Part shown: one piece after another, positions 1-9,690 of the stretch | How positions within the stretch are numbered: the stretch's first letter is position 1 | Layout of the letters: each line of letters opens with the position of its first letter | Source of the DNA: DASWJZ01 sp963739005 | Lineage (GTDB): Bacteria; Pseudomonadota; Alphaproteobacteria; Rhizobiales; Afifellaceae | Length of the DNA stretch: 64,000 bases | Assembly: GCA_963739005.1 (NCBI GenBank) | Contig: CAVTYQ010000007.1 | Span: 310,001 to 374,000 of the forward strand | Reading direction: 5' to 3' | Notes under the pieces: generated by a model | The model's input: the letters and a program-made list of their open reading frames with translations, nothing else | Databases searched by the model: none | What the model was told of the DNA's origin: nothing | Translations under genes and position numbers: made by a program

Positions 1-134
1 CGATGCGGGACCTCGGCCCCGACCTGCTCGTCGAGAGCTTCGACGCGGTCCGCCCCGACGACGCCGTGCGGCTCCTCGAAAACCGCTCCGGCGAAGCACT
101 GGCGGCGCGGCCGGCCGCGCGCGCCGCGCCTTGA
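1..134 (+). CDS. C-terminal end of an unrecognised protein (5' partial)
   Basis: An open frame enters from the left edge and stops with TGA at 132-134. About 43 residues are visible, ending in an Ala/Arg/Pro-rich tail (AARPAARAAP). The piece before the tail (LLVESFDAVRPDDAVRLLE) could be the last strand and helix of an alpha/beta enzyme, but this is too little to name a family. The codon choice is GC-rich like the other genes here. The gene ends about 58 bases before the tRNA. Confidence 0.5.
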   Translation, partial: MRDLGPDLLVESFDAVRPDDAVRLLENRSGEALAARPAARAAP

Positions 135-191
135 TTTCAAGAATCGCGGCACCTATAGAGCGTTCCTTCGCGATCCGGCGTTGACCGGCCC

Positions 192-266
192 GGGCGGTTA
201 GCTCAGCGGGAGAGCACACGCTTCACACGCGTGGGGTCACTGGTTCAATCCCAGTACCGCCCACCA
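192..266 (+). tRNA. tRNA-Val (anticodon CAC)
   Basis: A full cloverleaf can be drawn. The acceptor stem GGGCGGT pairs with ACCGCCC, and the D arm is GCTC/GAGC. The anticodon stem CACGC/GCGTG encloses loop TTCACAC, giving anticodon CAC (valine). The T arm is ACTGG-TTCAATC-CCAGT. Discriminator A and an encoded CCA end the gene. The accessory RHS locus begins about 300 bases downstream. tRNA genes are common integration sites, but I found no second copy of the tRNA 3' end marking an island border. Confidence 0.95.
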
Positions 267-571
267 TTTCTCTTGCCGAAGCCATCTCGCGCAACACAGC
301 CGTACCGCTCTGCCGGACACTGGCGCTGCCACGCACGTCGAGGCTCAGACCGACCGCATTCTCTCGTGAGAAGAGCACCCTCCGGCTCTTGAACGATGGC
401 GAGGTGGGCGACCGCACGGAGCCGCTAACGGCGTCTTTCCGCTCCCGCGACTGCCCTTCAGGCCAGACACAAAATAAGCACGCACAGGTCGCAGTTTTGT
501 CGCTCAACGAGATCAATCTCTAGTTTCAACAAGCCTAGGGCAGTGCGCCCCTGATGTTGCGGGAGGCTGCA
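267..571. other. Intergenic stretch, no gene seen
   Basis: These 305 bases between the tRNA and the RHS locus hold no convincing gene on either strand. A reverse-strand open frame reads into the tRNA and yields the string GGTGIEPVTP, a known false-ORF signature of tRNA genes. The part from about 470 to 540 is less GC-rich and may hold the promoter of the large RHS-type gene. A Shine-Dalgarno sequence GGGAGG at 561-566 decides that gene's start. Confidence 0.6.
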
Positions 572-3500
572 ATGCTGCCTGTCTCTAATCGGTCGGCACG
601 GATCCTGTTCGCGTTCATCGCCCTGTTGGCATGTTGTGCGGCGCAGGCCCAAACCAAAGCGCCGGCGGCGGATTTGGCGACGGCAGACAACGGCGCACCG
701 CCGGACGTGCCCACGCTCCCAACGCTGGGCAAGTCAGAAGAACAGCCGTTTCCCCAGGCAACCGAAAGTGGCGAGGCGCCGCCGCTCCCGCCCGCGAGCA
801 AGACCCTGCCGACCAGCGGCCAGACGTCTACTTCCCCGAGCGCCGCCGGCGCCTTGCCGGGGGCGATCACTGCTTTCGCAGCGGTGCCGACCGGAACCTC
901 CGTCAACGTGCCGGCGCTCGCGGCAAAGCCGCCCTACAACGCAGTCAACGGCAGCTTCGTCTATCGCGTCGCCCTCGACCTGCCGCCCTTCCATGGCATC
1001 GAGCCGAAGCTTGCGTTCGCCTACAATTCAAGCACGAAGCTTAGCGGCGGCGGACAGAGCCAGGGCTGGCTCGGTTTCGGCTGGGTGCTCGACGGGCTAG
1101 ACGTGATCGAGCGGGCGACGGCCCGCCGCGGCACGCCGCGTTATACCGCGTCGGACATCTATCTGTGGAACGGCGAACCGCTTGTCGCCTGCACCGGCGG
1201 TTCGACCAGCCCGAGCTGCACGACCGGCGGCACGCATTTCTCAAAGTCGGAGAGCTATCTTCGTTTCTCATTCAACGCGGGCGCGAACACCTGGACGATC
1301 ACCGATCGAACGGGAACGCGGCGCGTGCTCGCGCCGGTCGGCGCCTTCATGTCGGGCTCCGGCAGCGACAGCATAGATATCAAGCACCGCGCGCAGTACC
1401 GTTGGCTACTGCAGCAGGTCATCGACACGCACGCCAACACGGTGAGCTTCTCCTATGTCTGCGCCACTGCGCCGCAATGCGTGCTCGACCAGATCACCTA
1501 CACCGCCACGGAGGTGAAGCTCTTCTGGGAGGCCCGGCCCGACGTCATCTCCTATGCAACGGGCGTCGGCTTCGGGAAGTCGGCACAGCGGCTGAAGTCG
1601 GTGCGGGTGACCCACGGCGGCCTCCTGCAGAAAGCCTTCGCGCTGACCTACGGGCAGAACCCGACCTCGGGGCGAAGCCGCATCACCGCCATCACCCCCT
1701 ATGGCAGCGATGCAGTGCTCGACCCCGCCGGCGCCGTCACCTCCGGCTCGCAGCTTCCCGCACACAGTTTCGAATACAGCGACGCCGGCGGAAGCGAGGG
1801 CTTTACGCTGCAATCGGAGCTTCTCGATACTGGCGAGGGCGGGCAATTGCCGCTGGCAGAACTCAAGAACGGAACCGCCGCGGACGTGAACGGCGACGGC
1901 CGTGACGAACTGCTGACCGGCAACGAGACTTGTTTCTACACGATCAATAATGGCAACGAAGTTCCAGTCGGCCCGACGCCGATGACCGTCTGGAACTTCG
2001 CGACGACGCCCTACGTCGGGACGGTCCTCTTCCAGGTCGCATGTCCGTCAACGAGCACCTACTCACGTATCTTCCTGCACGGGCATTTCAACGCCGATCG
2101 CTTTCTCGATTTCCTCTACGGCTATGTCTACAAATCCGGCTCGAACTACTTCGTCTACTTCACAGCCTACATGTCGCGCGCGGACGGGACCTACGCAGTC
2201 TCGTATCCGCCGACGGAGGCGCCGCCGCCGGAGGGCGAGCCGGTAATTTCGATACCTTCGTCATTTTCCTCGCCGCCGACGCTTTTCGTCATCGATTCGA
2301 ACGGCGACGGGATCGATGAAGTGCAGGTGGCACCCAACACGGCGCGCGAGCTCGGCGGCGATTTCGACGGCGACGGAATCGCCGACCACAATAGCTATTC
2401 GAGCGGCGGCGGGAGCATTCCCTCTTGGCCGGACGAGCAGGGGCTGCATTTCGTCGCCGACTTCAACGGCGACGGGGTCTCCGACGTCGCCTCCCTCAGT
2501 AGTTCCCCCTTCACCGTGAGCATCTACCTGTCGAACGGCAGCGGCTTCGCCGCGCCGCTCGTCGCGACTCCGCCCGGCTCCTACTACGGCGCCATCTCCG
2601 GCGACTTCAACGGCGACGGTCAGGCCGAGCTGATTGTCGGCGACCAGGGGGCAAGTGGGCCGCCTTCGAGCGGCAGCGACGGGACGCCCTCGCACGTCGT
2701 CTTCGTGCGCGATGGCGCGCTCGTCACCACGACGTGGAGCGCCAGCAGCATGGGCGTCTACAACGCCGTGCGCGTGGGGAATCAAACGACGACCGTTTAC
2801 AACTTTGACAACGCCGGCGACTTCAACGGCGACGGGCTGACCGACGTTGTGAGCCGAAAGAGCGGCCGCTTCTCTACCGCCAACGGTCCAGTCGACAACC
2901 TGATGACCAAGGCCTTCAACGGCTACGGCGCAGAGATCGACGTCGCCTATCAACCCTCGTCGAAATGGGTGAACGACCTTCTCCCCTCCATCGAGCAGAC
3001 GGTGACGTCGATTGCCGTCAAGGACGGGCGCGGAACGACGGCGACGACCACCTATTCCTACGCCGGCGGCAAGTACAACTATCCGGAGCGGCGCTTCCTC
3101 GGCTTCGGCACCGAGACCGAGTTTCAGCCCTGCATCACCGGCGAGACGCCTCCCGCATGCCCGACTGTGGCGCGAACCGTCAGCCAGGACTTCGCGTCGA
3201 TCGGCAGCGTGAAGGATGAGACCTTCCGGAATGGCGGCGGCACGATCGTCGGGCAGACGAGCCGCACTTTTACTGCCAACAACACCACACCGCCCTTCAC
3301 ATCGCTTTTGACGCAGGCGAACACCTTCGAATACGAGATGCCTGGCTCTGCCCTGTCGCCGGACTTCCTGGCGATCAGGAAGGCGTTCACCTACGACGCC
3401 TACGGCAATGTCACCATCGAGCAGGATTACGGCCGCAACGACGTCACCGGCGACGAGCGCTCAAGCTATACGGACTTCACGCCGAACACATCCGCCTACA

Positions 3501-6500
3501 TCGTATCTCTTCCCGGCCGCGTCTCAACCTACGCGGCGCTGACCTCGGCGGGGGCGCTGATCGCCCGCGTGACGCAGGCCTACGATGGCGCGGGCGCTTA
3601 CACGACTGCGCCGGTCAAAGGCGACCTCACCAAGCGGCAGACGCAGACGAACGCAGCGGGCACGCTCGCAACGGAAAGCTTCGAATACGACACCTATGGC
3701 AACCGCACAGCGGCCGTCGGCCCGGTGAACAACCGCACCGAATGGACCTTCGACCCGACCTTCCACCTCTATCCGGTCACGGAGAAGAACGCGCTTCTGC
3801 AGACGAAGTCGATGACGCCCGGCTATCCGTGCGGGCAGAACGATACGGAGACCGATCTGAACGGCCTCCTGACGAACTACGGCTACGACGTCTTCTGCCG
3901 CGAGACGCTCAGGACGCGGCCGGCGACCGGCGCCTATACGGCGACCGACTATTTGAACTTCGGAACGGCGGCGACGCAGAACGTGAAGACGCGTCACCCG
4001 CATCCGAACGGCGGCGGGGCGGAGGTCTACGAGGCACGCTACTTCGACGGCCTCGGCCGGGTGTGGCGCGAGCAGCGGATCGCGGTCGCACCGCCAGATT
4101 CCGATCCTGACGTCTTTGCTTTCACCGACCTGACCGGCCAAGCGTTCAATACGCTTATCACGTCGAATACGCTTGTCATCACCGGCATCAACGTCGGCGT
4201 CCCAGGTTCGATCAGTGGCGACGGCAGCCCGGAATTCCGCATCAACGGCGGCAGCTGGGTGACGAGCGGCACGCTCTCCAACAACGATACGCTGCAGTTG
4301 CGGCTGACCAGCAGCGGTTCCGTGGGCACGACGCGCAGCGCGACCGTGACGGTCGGCACAGCGAGCGATAAATGGGACGTGACGACGGGCGGAGTTGATC
4401 CCTATTGGTCGTCGGTCGTCCTGCTCACGCACATGGACGGCGCCGACGGCTCGACCAGCTTTACCGACAGCTCTTCCCTGGGTAACGCGGTGACGGCGCT
4501 CGGCGACGCGCAGATCGACACCGCGCAATCGAAGTTCGGCGGCGCCTCGGCGCTTTTCGACGGCAATGGCGACTATCTCACGGTTGCCTCGTCCCCCGCC
4601 TTCGACCTCTGGGCCGGCGACGCCACGATTGAGTTCTTCGCGCGCTTCCCGACCATCTCTGGGAACGGAGATACGGTTACGCTCTATGCGGACGACCTGC
4701 ACAAGGTCGCGATCTCGCGGCGCGGCAGTACCTGGATCTCGGTATGGACCAACAATGGCGGCGCGGGCAGCTTCAAGATAACCGGCGCCACCGCCGTGGT
4801 GACCGACACCTGGTACCATATCGCGCTCGTCAAGAGCGGCTCCACCTTCACGCTCTACCTGAACGGCGTTGCGCAGGGTAGTACGACCACAACCGAGTAT
4901 CCGACCGGCAGTCAGTCGATCATCATCAGCCGCACGCCGGGGGGCGGCACGCAATACAACGGCTGGCTCGACGAGGTGCGCATCACGAGAGGCGTCGCGC
5001 GCTACACCTCCAACTTCACTCCGGCAACGACGGCGTTTCCAAATCAGGGTAGCGGAGGCGGCGACTCGACCCCCAACCCGTTCGCCTTCACCGACCTGAC
5101 CGGCCAGGCGCTCAACACGCTGATCACGTCGAATACGCTCAGCATCAACGGCATCGATGCCAGCGTCGCGGTCTCCATCAGCGGCGCCGGCAGCCCACAA
5201 TTCCGCATCAACGGCGGCAGCTGGGTGACGAGCGGCACGCTCTCCAACAACGACACGCTGCAGTTGCGGCTGACCAGCAGCGCTTCCGCGGAGACGATGA
5301 GCAGCGCGACGGTGACGGTTGGGACCGTGAGCGACCAATGGGACGTGACGGCGGGCGCGGCAGATCCTTATTGGTCGTCTGTCGTTCTTCTCATGCACAT
5401 GGACGGCACCGACGGCTCGACCAGTTTCCCCGACGATTCGACTTCCGCGCATGTGGTAACGGTCGGGGACAACGCGCAGATCGACACAGCGCAATCGAAG
5501 TTCGGCGGCGCGAGCGCGCTTTTCGATGGCGCCGGCGACTATCTCGACCTCGACGGAAGCTCGAATTTCGCCTTCGGGACGGGAAATTTCACGATCGAGT
5601 TCTGGTTCCGGCTTAATGAGACCGGCACGCAACAATATTTCTACGACTCGCGGCCGTCCGGTCAGACGGCTCAGTACATCGCCCTGCGCACGACCTCGGG
5701 GAACCAAGTGCAATACCGGGTCGGCAATACCAACCAAATCACCGGTACCACCGCGCTCACGACCGGGACCTGGTATCACTGCGCGATATCGAGGGTCGGC
5801 GGAAGCACGCGCTTGTTCCTGAACGGCGTTCAGGAAGGCTCGACTTACGCTGACCCCACAAATTACCTCGCGACGAGCTCGCGGCCGCGTTTTGGGCGGA
5901 GCGGCTTCGATGGGATCGCCGATCTCAATGGCTGGATCGACGAGGTTCGCATCACGAAGGGCGTCGGCCGTTACACGTCGAACTTCACGCCGCCGACCGA
6001 GGCGTTCCCCAATCAGGGTGGAATCGACCCCTCCTGGTCGTCGGTGTCGTTGCTTCTGCATATGGACGGCACCGACGGCTCGACCAGCTTCCCCGATAGC
6101 TCGTCATCCCCCCATGCGGTGACTGCGGGCGGCAACGCGCAGATCGACACCGCGCAGTCGAAGTTCGGCGGAGCGAGCGCGCTCTTCGACGGATCAAACG
6201 ACAATCTTTCGATCATCGACGACGCAGGATTCGAGTTCGGGAACGGTGACTGGACCGTTGAGTGCTGGTTGCGCCGGGATTCTGCGGCCAGCGGGACAAA
6301 GATCGTGGTCGCCAAGGCGAAGCCGAGCACAAACCAGTATTCGTGGAGGTTCGACACGAATGCCTCAGGCAATCTCTCTTTCCGTTACAGCACAGACGGC
6401 TCGACTGTTGTTTCGAAGGGGTTCAACGGCGGCATGTCGGCGGATACATGGCACCATATCGCTCTCGTGCGCGCAGGGAACGTCGTTCGCGCCTTTATCG

Positions 6501-6697
6501 ACGGCGTTCAGACCGGTACGGATCTCGACGTGTCCGGCGTCTCCCTTTTTAACGGAAACGCGGCGCTAACGGTCGGAACTGACGACGATCTCGCGGGCGA
6601 CTGGCTCGGCTGGATCGACGAGGTCCGCATCACCAAGGGCGTCGGCCGTTACACCGCAAACTTCACTCCGCCGACGCAGCCGTTCCCGAACCAATGA
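572..6697 (+). CDS. Giant secreted SpvB/VCBS/YD-repeat protein with Ig-like and LamG repeats
   Basis: A 2041-residue protein. The start at 572 is chosen over an in-frame ATG at 554 because GGGAGG lies 5 bases upstream and a Sec signal peptide (hydrophobic LFAFIALLACC, then AQA) follows at once. The order is: Pro/Ala-rich linker; SpvB-like domain from about residue 120 (PPYNAVNGSFVYRV); six FG-GAP/VCBS calcium-type repeats at about 437-760 (DFNGDG motifs); TcdB-middle-like segment near 775; YD repeats to about 1170. Two Ig-like modules (near 1184 and 1506) and three LamG/concanavalin-like domains (near 1278, 1600 and 1820) follow. SpvB and YD parts are typical of ABC-toxin and RHS proteins. 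The usual continuation of the YD repeats is found instead in the next gene, so this looks like the N-terminal half of a split RHS protein. LamG modules often bind glycans; that role is inferred. Confidence 0.85.
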   Translation: MLPVSNRSARILFAFIALLACCAAQAQTKAPAADLATADNGAPPDVPTLPTLGKSEEQPFPQATESGEAPPLPPASKTLPTSGQTSTSPSAAGALPGAITAFAAVPTGTSVNVPALAAKPPYNAVNGSFVYRVALDLPPFHGIEPKLAFAYNSSTKLSGGGQSQGWLGFGWVLDGLDVIERATARRGTPRYTASDIYLWNGEPLVACTGGSTSPSCTTGGTHFSKSESYLRFSFNAGANTWTITDRTGTRRVLAPVGAFMSGSGSDSIDIKHRAQYRWLLQQVIDTHANTVSFSYVCATAPQCVLDQITYTATEVKLFWEARPDVISYATGVGFGKSAQRLKSVRVTHGGLLQKAFALTYGQNPTSGRSRITAITPYGSDAVLDPAGAVTSGSQLPAHSFEYSDAGGSEGFTLQSELLDTGEGGQLPLAELKNGTAADVNGDGRDELLTGNETCFYTINNGNEVPVGPTPMTVWNFATTPYVGTVLFQVACPSTSTYSRIFLHGHFNADRFLDFLYGYVYKSGSNYFVYFTAYMSRADGTYAVSYPPTEAPPPEGEPVISIPSSFSSPPTLFVIDSNGDGIDEVQVAPNTARELGGDFDGDGIADHNSYSSGGGSIPSWPDEQGLHFVADFNGDGVSDVASLSSSPFTVSIYLSNGSGFAAPLVATPPGSYYGAISGDFNGDGQAELIVGDQGASGPPSSGSDGTPSHVVFVRDGALVTTTWSASSMGVYNAVRVGNQTTTVYNFDNAGDFNGDGLTDVVSRKSGRFSTANGPVDNLMTKAFNGYGAEIDVAYQPSSKWVNDLLPSIEQTVTSIAVKDGRGTTATTTYSYAGGKYNYPERRFLGFGTETEFQPCITGETPPACPTVARTVSQDFASIGSVKDETFRNGGGTIVGQTSRTFTANNTTPPFTSLLTQANTFEYEMPGSALSPDFLAIRKAFTYDAYGNVTIEQDYGRNDVTGDERSSYTDFTPNTSAYIVSLPGRVSTYAALTSAGALIARVTQAYDGAGAYTTAPVKGDLTKRQTQTNAAGTLATESFEYDTYGNRTAAVGPVNNRTEWTFDPTFHLYPVTEKNALLQTKSMTPGYPCGQNDTETDLNGLLTNYGYDVFCRETLRTRPATGAYTATDYLNFGTAATQNVKTRHPHPNGGGAEVYEARYFDGLGRVWREQRIAVAPPDSDPDVFAFTDLTGQAFNTLITSNTLVITGINVGVPGSISGDGSPEFRINGGSWVTSGTLSNNDTLQLRLTSSGSVGTTRSATVTVGTASDKWDVTTGGVDPYWSSVVLLTHMDGADGSTSFTDSSSLGNAVTALGDAQIDTAQSKFGGASALFDGNGDYLTVASSPAFDLWAGDATIEFFARFPTISGNGDTVTLYADDLHKVAISRRGSTWISVWTNNGGAGSFKITGATAVVTDTWYHIALVKSGSTFTLYLNGVAQGSTTTTEYPTGSQSIIISRTPGGGTQYNGWLDEVRITRGVARYTSNFTPATTAFPNQGSGGGDSTPNPFAFTDLTGQALNTLITSNTLSINGIDASVAVSISGAGSPQFRINGGSWVTSGTLSNNDTLQLRLTSSASAETMSSATVTVGTVSDQWDVTAGAADPYWSSVVLLMHMDGTDGSTSFPDDSTSAHVVTVGDNAQIDTAQSKFGGASALFDGAGDYLDLDGSSNFAFGTGNFTIEFWFRLNETGTQQYFYDSRPSGQTAQYIALRTTSGNQVQYRVGNTNQITGTTALTTGTWYHCAISRVGGSTRLFLNGVQEGSTYADPTNYLATSSRPRFGRSGFDGIADLNGWIDEVRITKGVGRYTSNFTPPTEAFPNQGGIDPSWSSVSLLLHMDGTDGSTSFPDSSSSPHAVTAGGNAQIDTAQSKFGGASALFDGSNDNLSIIDDAGFEFGNGDWTVECWLRRDSAASGTKIVVAKAKPSTNQYSWRFDTNASGNLSFRYSTDGSTVVSKGFNGGMSADTWHHIALVRAGNVVRAFIDGVQTGTDLDVSGVSLFNGNAALTVGTDDDLAGDWLGWIDEVRITKGVGRYTANFTPPTQPFPNQ
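4121..6697 (+). repeat. Tandem Ig-like/LamG-coding repeats inside the giant RHS-type gene
   Basis: A module coding for an Ig-like domain plus a LamG domain begins at 4121 and recurs at 5087, an offset of 966 bases. Shared stretches include TTCACCGACCTGACCGGCCA (one base differs) and the residues INGGSWVTSGTLSNNDTLQL. A third LamG unit without the Ig part begins near 6031 and runs to the stop codon. Each LamG unit repeats the residues AQIDTAQSKFGGASALFDG and ends with a PxFPNQ-like motif. This indicates recent internal duplication. Confidence 0.85.
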
Positions 6698-6791
6698 GGC
6701 GCGTGGTCATGCGAGCGATCAGAGCGGCGGCGGCGGACGGCGACACCCCCGGCCCACGCGCGGGCCATGCAGAAAGCGATGGGAGCGGACC

Positions 6792-9039
6792 ATGCAACGT
6801 TCGGCGATGATCTTGGCAGCCCTCTTCGCGACGCTCGCCGCCGGGCCGGCGGCGGCGCAAACGACGCCGATCCTGGTCGATCGCAGCTTCGACGCGCGCG
6901 GCAACGTGGCGAGCGAGACGCTTCCCTTCTATTCGGGCGAAACCTCCTACGCGAAGACCTTCCGCTACGACACGCTGAACCGCCTGATCCTCACCACCGA
7001 CCCCGACGCGACGACGCGGAGCGTCATCTACGACATCGACCGGCGCACGGCGGCGCCGACCGGCTCAGGACAGATCCCGGTCACCCGGGTCACCGAGGTC
7101 GACGAGCTTTCGCGCCAGCGCATCGCAGTCGCCGACGCAAGCGGCCGGCCGATCGAGCTCACCCGCTATCTCGACGCGACGCCAGCGGTCGAAAGCCGCC
7201 GCTACGACCGCCTCGGCAACCTCCTCGGGCTCACCGACCCGGGCGGGTCGGTGTGGTCCTACACCTACGACTTCCGCGGGCTGCGCCTCTCCGCCGCCGA
7301 TCCCGACCTCGGCGCCTGGTCCTATGTCTACGACGCCGCCGGGCGGCTTTCGACGCAGACCGACGCGCGGAGCCTGACGACGGTGCTCGGCTACGACGCC
7401 TTGAACCGCGTCCTGACGAAGACGGCGCCGCGGCCGGACGCGCAGGTCGAGGTCACCACCAACACCTATGACGAGGTGCGCGCGGGCTTCTTCAACGTCG
7501 GCTCGCTGACCAGCGCGGCAAAGACGCTCGCCGGCCTGGCGGTCGCATCGCAAACCTTCGACCGCGACGGCGAGGGGAACCTCGCGCGCGAGCAGTGGAC
7601 GGTCGACGGCAGCACCTACACCGCCACGACCGGCTTCGCGCCGATGGGCGAGGTGCTGTGGCGCACCTATCCCGACGGCGATTCGGTCGGCAGCGCCGGA
7701 ACGCCGTTCACCTACGACGCCGCCGGGCGGCTCTTCGCGGTGCCGGGCGTCGTCAGCTCGACCACCTACGCCGCGGACGGGCAGACCGCCTCGATCAGCT
7801 ATCCGAACGGCGTCTCCACCGCCTTCACCTACCGCGCAGCGGCGCTGGCTCGACCGGCTGCTGACCGCCAACGCGAACGGCACGCTCGAAGAGCTCGACT
7901 ACACGCACGACCCCGCCGCGCGCATCACCGCGGTCGCATCGAGCCGCGCGGCCGAGAGCTGGGCCTACACCCTCGACACGCTCGACCGCCTGACGCTTGC
8001 CGACGACCTCGCCGACGACAGCCTCGACCGCAGCTTCACCTATGCGCTTTCCGGCAACATGCTGTCGAATTCCGGGCTCGGGACCTACACCTATCCGGCC
8101 GCGACCTCGCCCCGCCCGCACTCGCCGCTCGCCGCCGGCCCGCGCAGCTACAGCTACGACGCCAACGGCAACGCGCTCTCGAACGGGACGCAGAGCTACA
8201 CCTTTGACGGCGAGAACCGGCTCGTCGCGGCGGCGGGCACGAGCTTCGTCTATGCCCCGGACGGCCGGCGGCTGAAGAAGATCGCGCCCTCCGACACGAC
8301 GCTCTACCTCGGCCCCGACATCGAGCTCTCCGGTACGACCTGGACGAAATATCCGCACGCCGACGCCGTCACGGTCGGCACCGGCGGCGCGGCTGTCACC
8401 ACGTGGCTGACGCGCGACCACTCGCAGTCGATCCGCCTGCGCACCGACGCCAGCGGCGCGCTCGCGGAGGCCTCGCAGTATCTCCCCTACGGCGCGCCGG
8501 CCGCCTCCCCCGCCCCGCCGCCTCCGCCGATCTCGACTTCGAAGCGCTACATCGGCGAGCGCTACGACGCCGACACCGGGCTTTATTATCTCAACGCGCG
8601 ATACATGGACCCGGTGCTGGCAAGATTCATCTCGCCGGACGATTTCGATCCGACGCTGCAGGGGATTGGGACGAACAGATACGCCTACGCCGAGAACGAT
8701 CCGATCAATCAGAGCGATCCGAACGGGCATATCCTCGATGATTCACTAGAGAACCGGTTCGAGAATGAGCTTCGTGCAGTCGCGGACCTATCGCGCGGCG
8801 GAAGACTCTCTCCGGTCGAGGCGCGCCAACTGAGAAGGGGGGCAGCCGCTGAAGAGGCGTCTCGGATTGCAGATCAGAGTGGCGAACTGATCAACGCTGC
8901 GATCGCGCAGAGTATCGCCGCCGCCAACCTATTCGGAATAAAGTCGGCGTTGGAGCGACCCAACGCTGTACCTGTTGCGGCTGCACGAACCACGGGAGTT
9001 CTCGTCGCAACCCGCAAGGGCCGGACAAAGCGCCAATGA
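6792..9039 (+). pseudogene. Secreted YD-repeat/RHS core protein, broken by a 2-base frameshift
   Basis: ATG 6792 has GGGAG 6 bases upstream and starts a clear signal peptide (MILAALFATLAAGPAAA). YD repeats follow (e.g. RYDTLNRL, YDYD-type units), then the RHS core signature GERYDADTGLYYLNARYMDP and the hinge DPINQSDPNGH. The reading frame breaks near 7836-7838. Segment 7806-8456 is 651 bases, while its homologue at 12881-13533 is 653 bases and uninterrupted. Before the break the frame runs on to a spurious stop at 8207; after it the correct frame runs to 9039. Intact, it would be about 750 residues. Beyond the hinge an Ala-rich tip begins. It could also be a sequencing error or a phase-variable site. 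As it stands the core cannot be made in one piece. Confidence 0.75.
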
Positions 9040-9346
9040 GGCGTTTCACTATACATCCACCAAGGCTATCGCGTCCATCCAGGAGCAAGGCCTTCGGCCA
9101 GGCTCGTATGCTACGCCGATCGGGACGCTGAGTCCGCTGCAGGCCCAGATTGACCTTGCGCTGCCTCCGAATCGGAGCTTGCCAGGCGCGGTCTTACGAG
9201 TCGACCTTGCTGGCCTGCGCGAGGCCGGTTACACGATTCCGGAGATAGCGCGTGTTGCCAGGAACTTCGGGATGCCAGGCGGGGGCTACGAAATGCAGTT
9301 TCCGTACTCGATCCCATCAGAGTTCATCACTGTGGTCAGGCCATGA
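8975..9346 (+). CDS. RHS-tip toxin domain, putative ADP-ribosyltransferase-like (frame-displaced)
   Basis: The frame shown has only a weak TTG start at 8975. It is +1 relative to the RHS core frame that stops at 9039, so it is probably the C-terminal tip after a second frameshift near 9000-9040. The domain starts at EAFHYTSTKAIASIQEQGL and ends with GMPGGGYEMQFPYSIP. An initial HYT, then a basic loop, then PGGGYE resembles polymorphic-toxin ADP-ribosyltransferase families of the Tox-ART-HYD1 type; I give this from memory of motifs, without alignment. Its stop overlaps the start of the next gene (ATGA), the arrangement expected of a toxin and its immunity gene. Confidence 0.55.
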   Translation: MRLHEPREFSSQPARAGQSANEAFHYTSTKAIASIQEQGLRPGSYATPIGTLSPLQAQIDLALPPNRSLPGAVLRVDLAGLREAGYTIPEIARVARNFGMPGGGYEMQFPYSIPSEFITVVRP

Positions 9347-9690
9347 CATTGGACGAATTTCGCGCTGAAATGGACCGCTATCGGCAATCTTCTGACCAGG
9401 AGGCAATGGAGTTCAAGGACTCGTATCTTGCCCTCGATAGACTGCACTCTCTTTACAGGAAGCTCGATGATGACGAGAGAGCGATGGCCGAGATTGTTCT
9501 GAGTGAGTGGGCCCTCTCAGAGGATGAAGGGTTGCGTTTCGATGCACTCGCGATGATTAAGGATTTTAGAATTGCCGCCGCGTTGCCGATGCTGCGGAAG
9601 CTTGCAGATCGCCTTTTTTTGAGCAAAGAACCGGGTGCTCCCTACGAGTTGAAGAAAGTGAATCGGATAATTTCCGCGCTCTGCAGGTAA
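9343..9690 (+). CDS. Putative immunity protein for the first RHS tip toxin
   Basis: A 115-residue, cytosolic, acidic, helix-rich protein (MTLDEFRAEMDRYRQSSDQE ... ALSEDEGLRFDALAMIKDF). Its ATG overlaps the toxin stop by 4 bases (ATGA). It has no signal peptide or membrane segment. The repeated helical pattern near the end (FRIAAALPMLRKLADRL) suggests a HEAT-like fold, an inference. Base composition is less GC-rich than the flanking core DNA. The immunity role rests on position directly behind an RHS tip and before a displaced core copy. The stop falls exactly at the junction with the duplicated core DNA. Confidence 0.6.
   Translation: MTLDEFRAEMDRYRQSSDQEAMEFKDSYLALDRLHSLYRKLDDDERAMAEIVLSEWALSEDEGLRFDALAMIKDFRIAAALPMLRKLADRLFLSKEPGAPYELKKVNRIISALCR

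Noticed and set aside
223..516. Reverse-strand ORF of 97 codons ending in GGTGIEPVTPRV
   Set aside because: It reads through the tRNA-Val gene antisense. GGTGIEPVTP is a well-known false protein produced by tRNA genes.
3524..6061. 845-codon reverse-strand ORF
   Set aside because: Antisense shadow of the giant RHS-type gene. Arg/Val/Ala-rich with no domain pattern, caused by GC-rich codon use.
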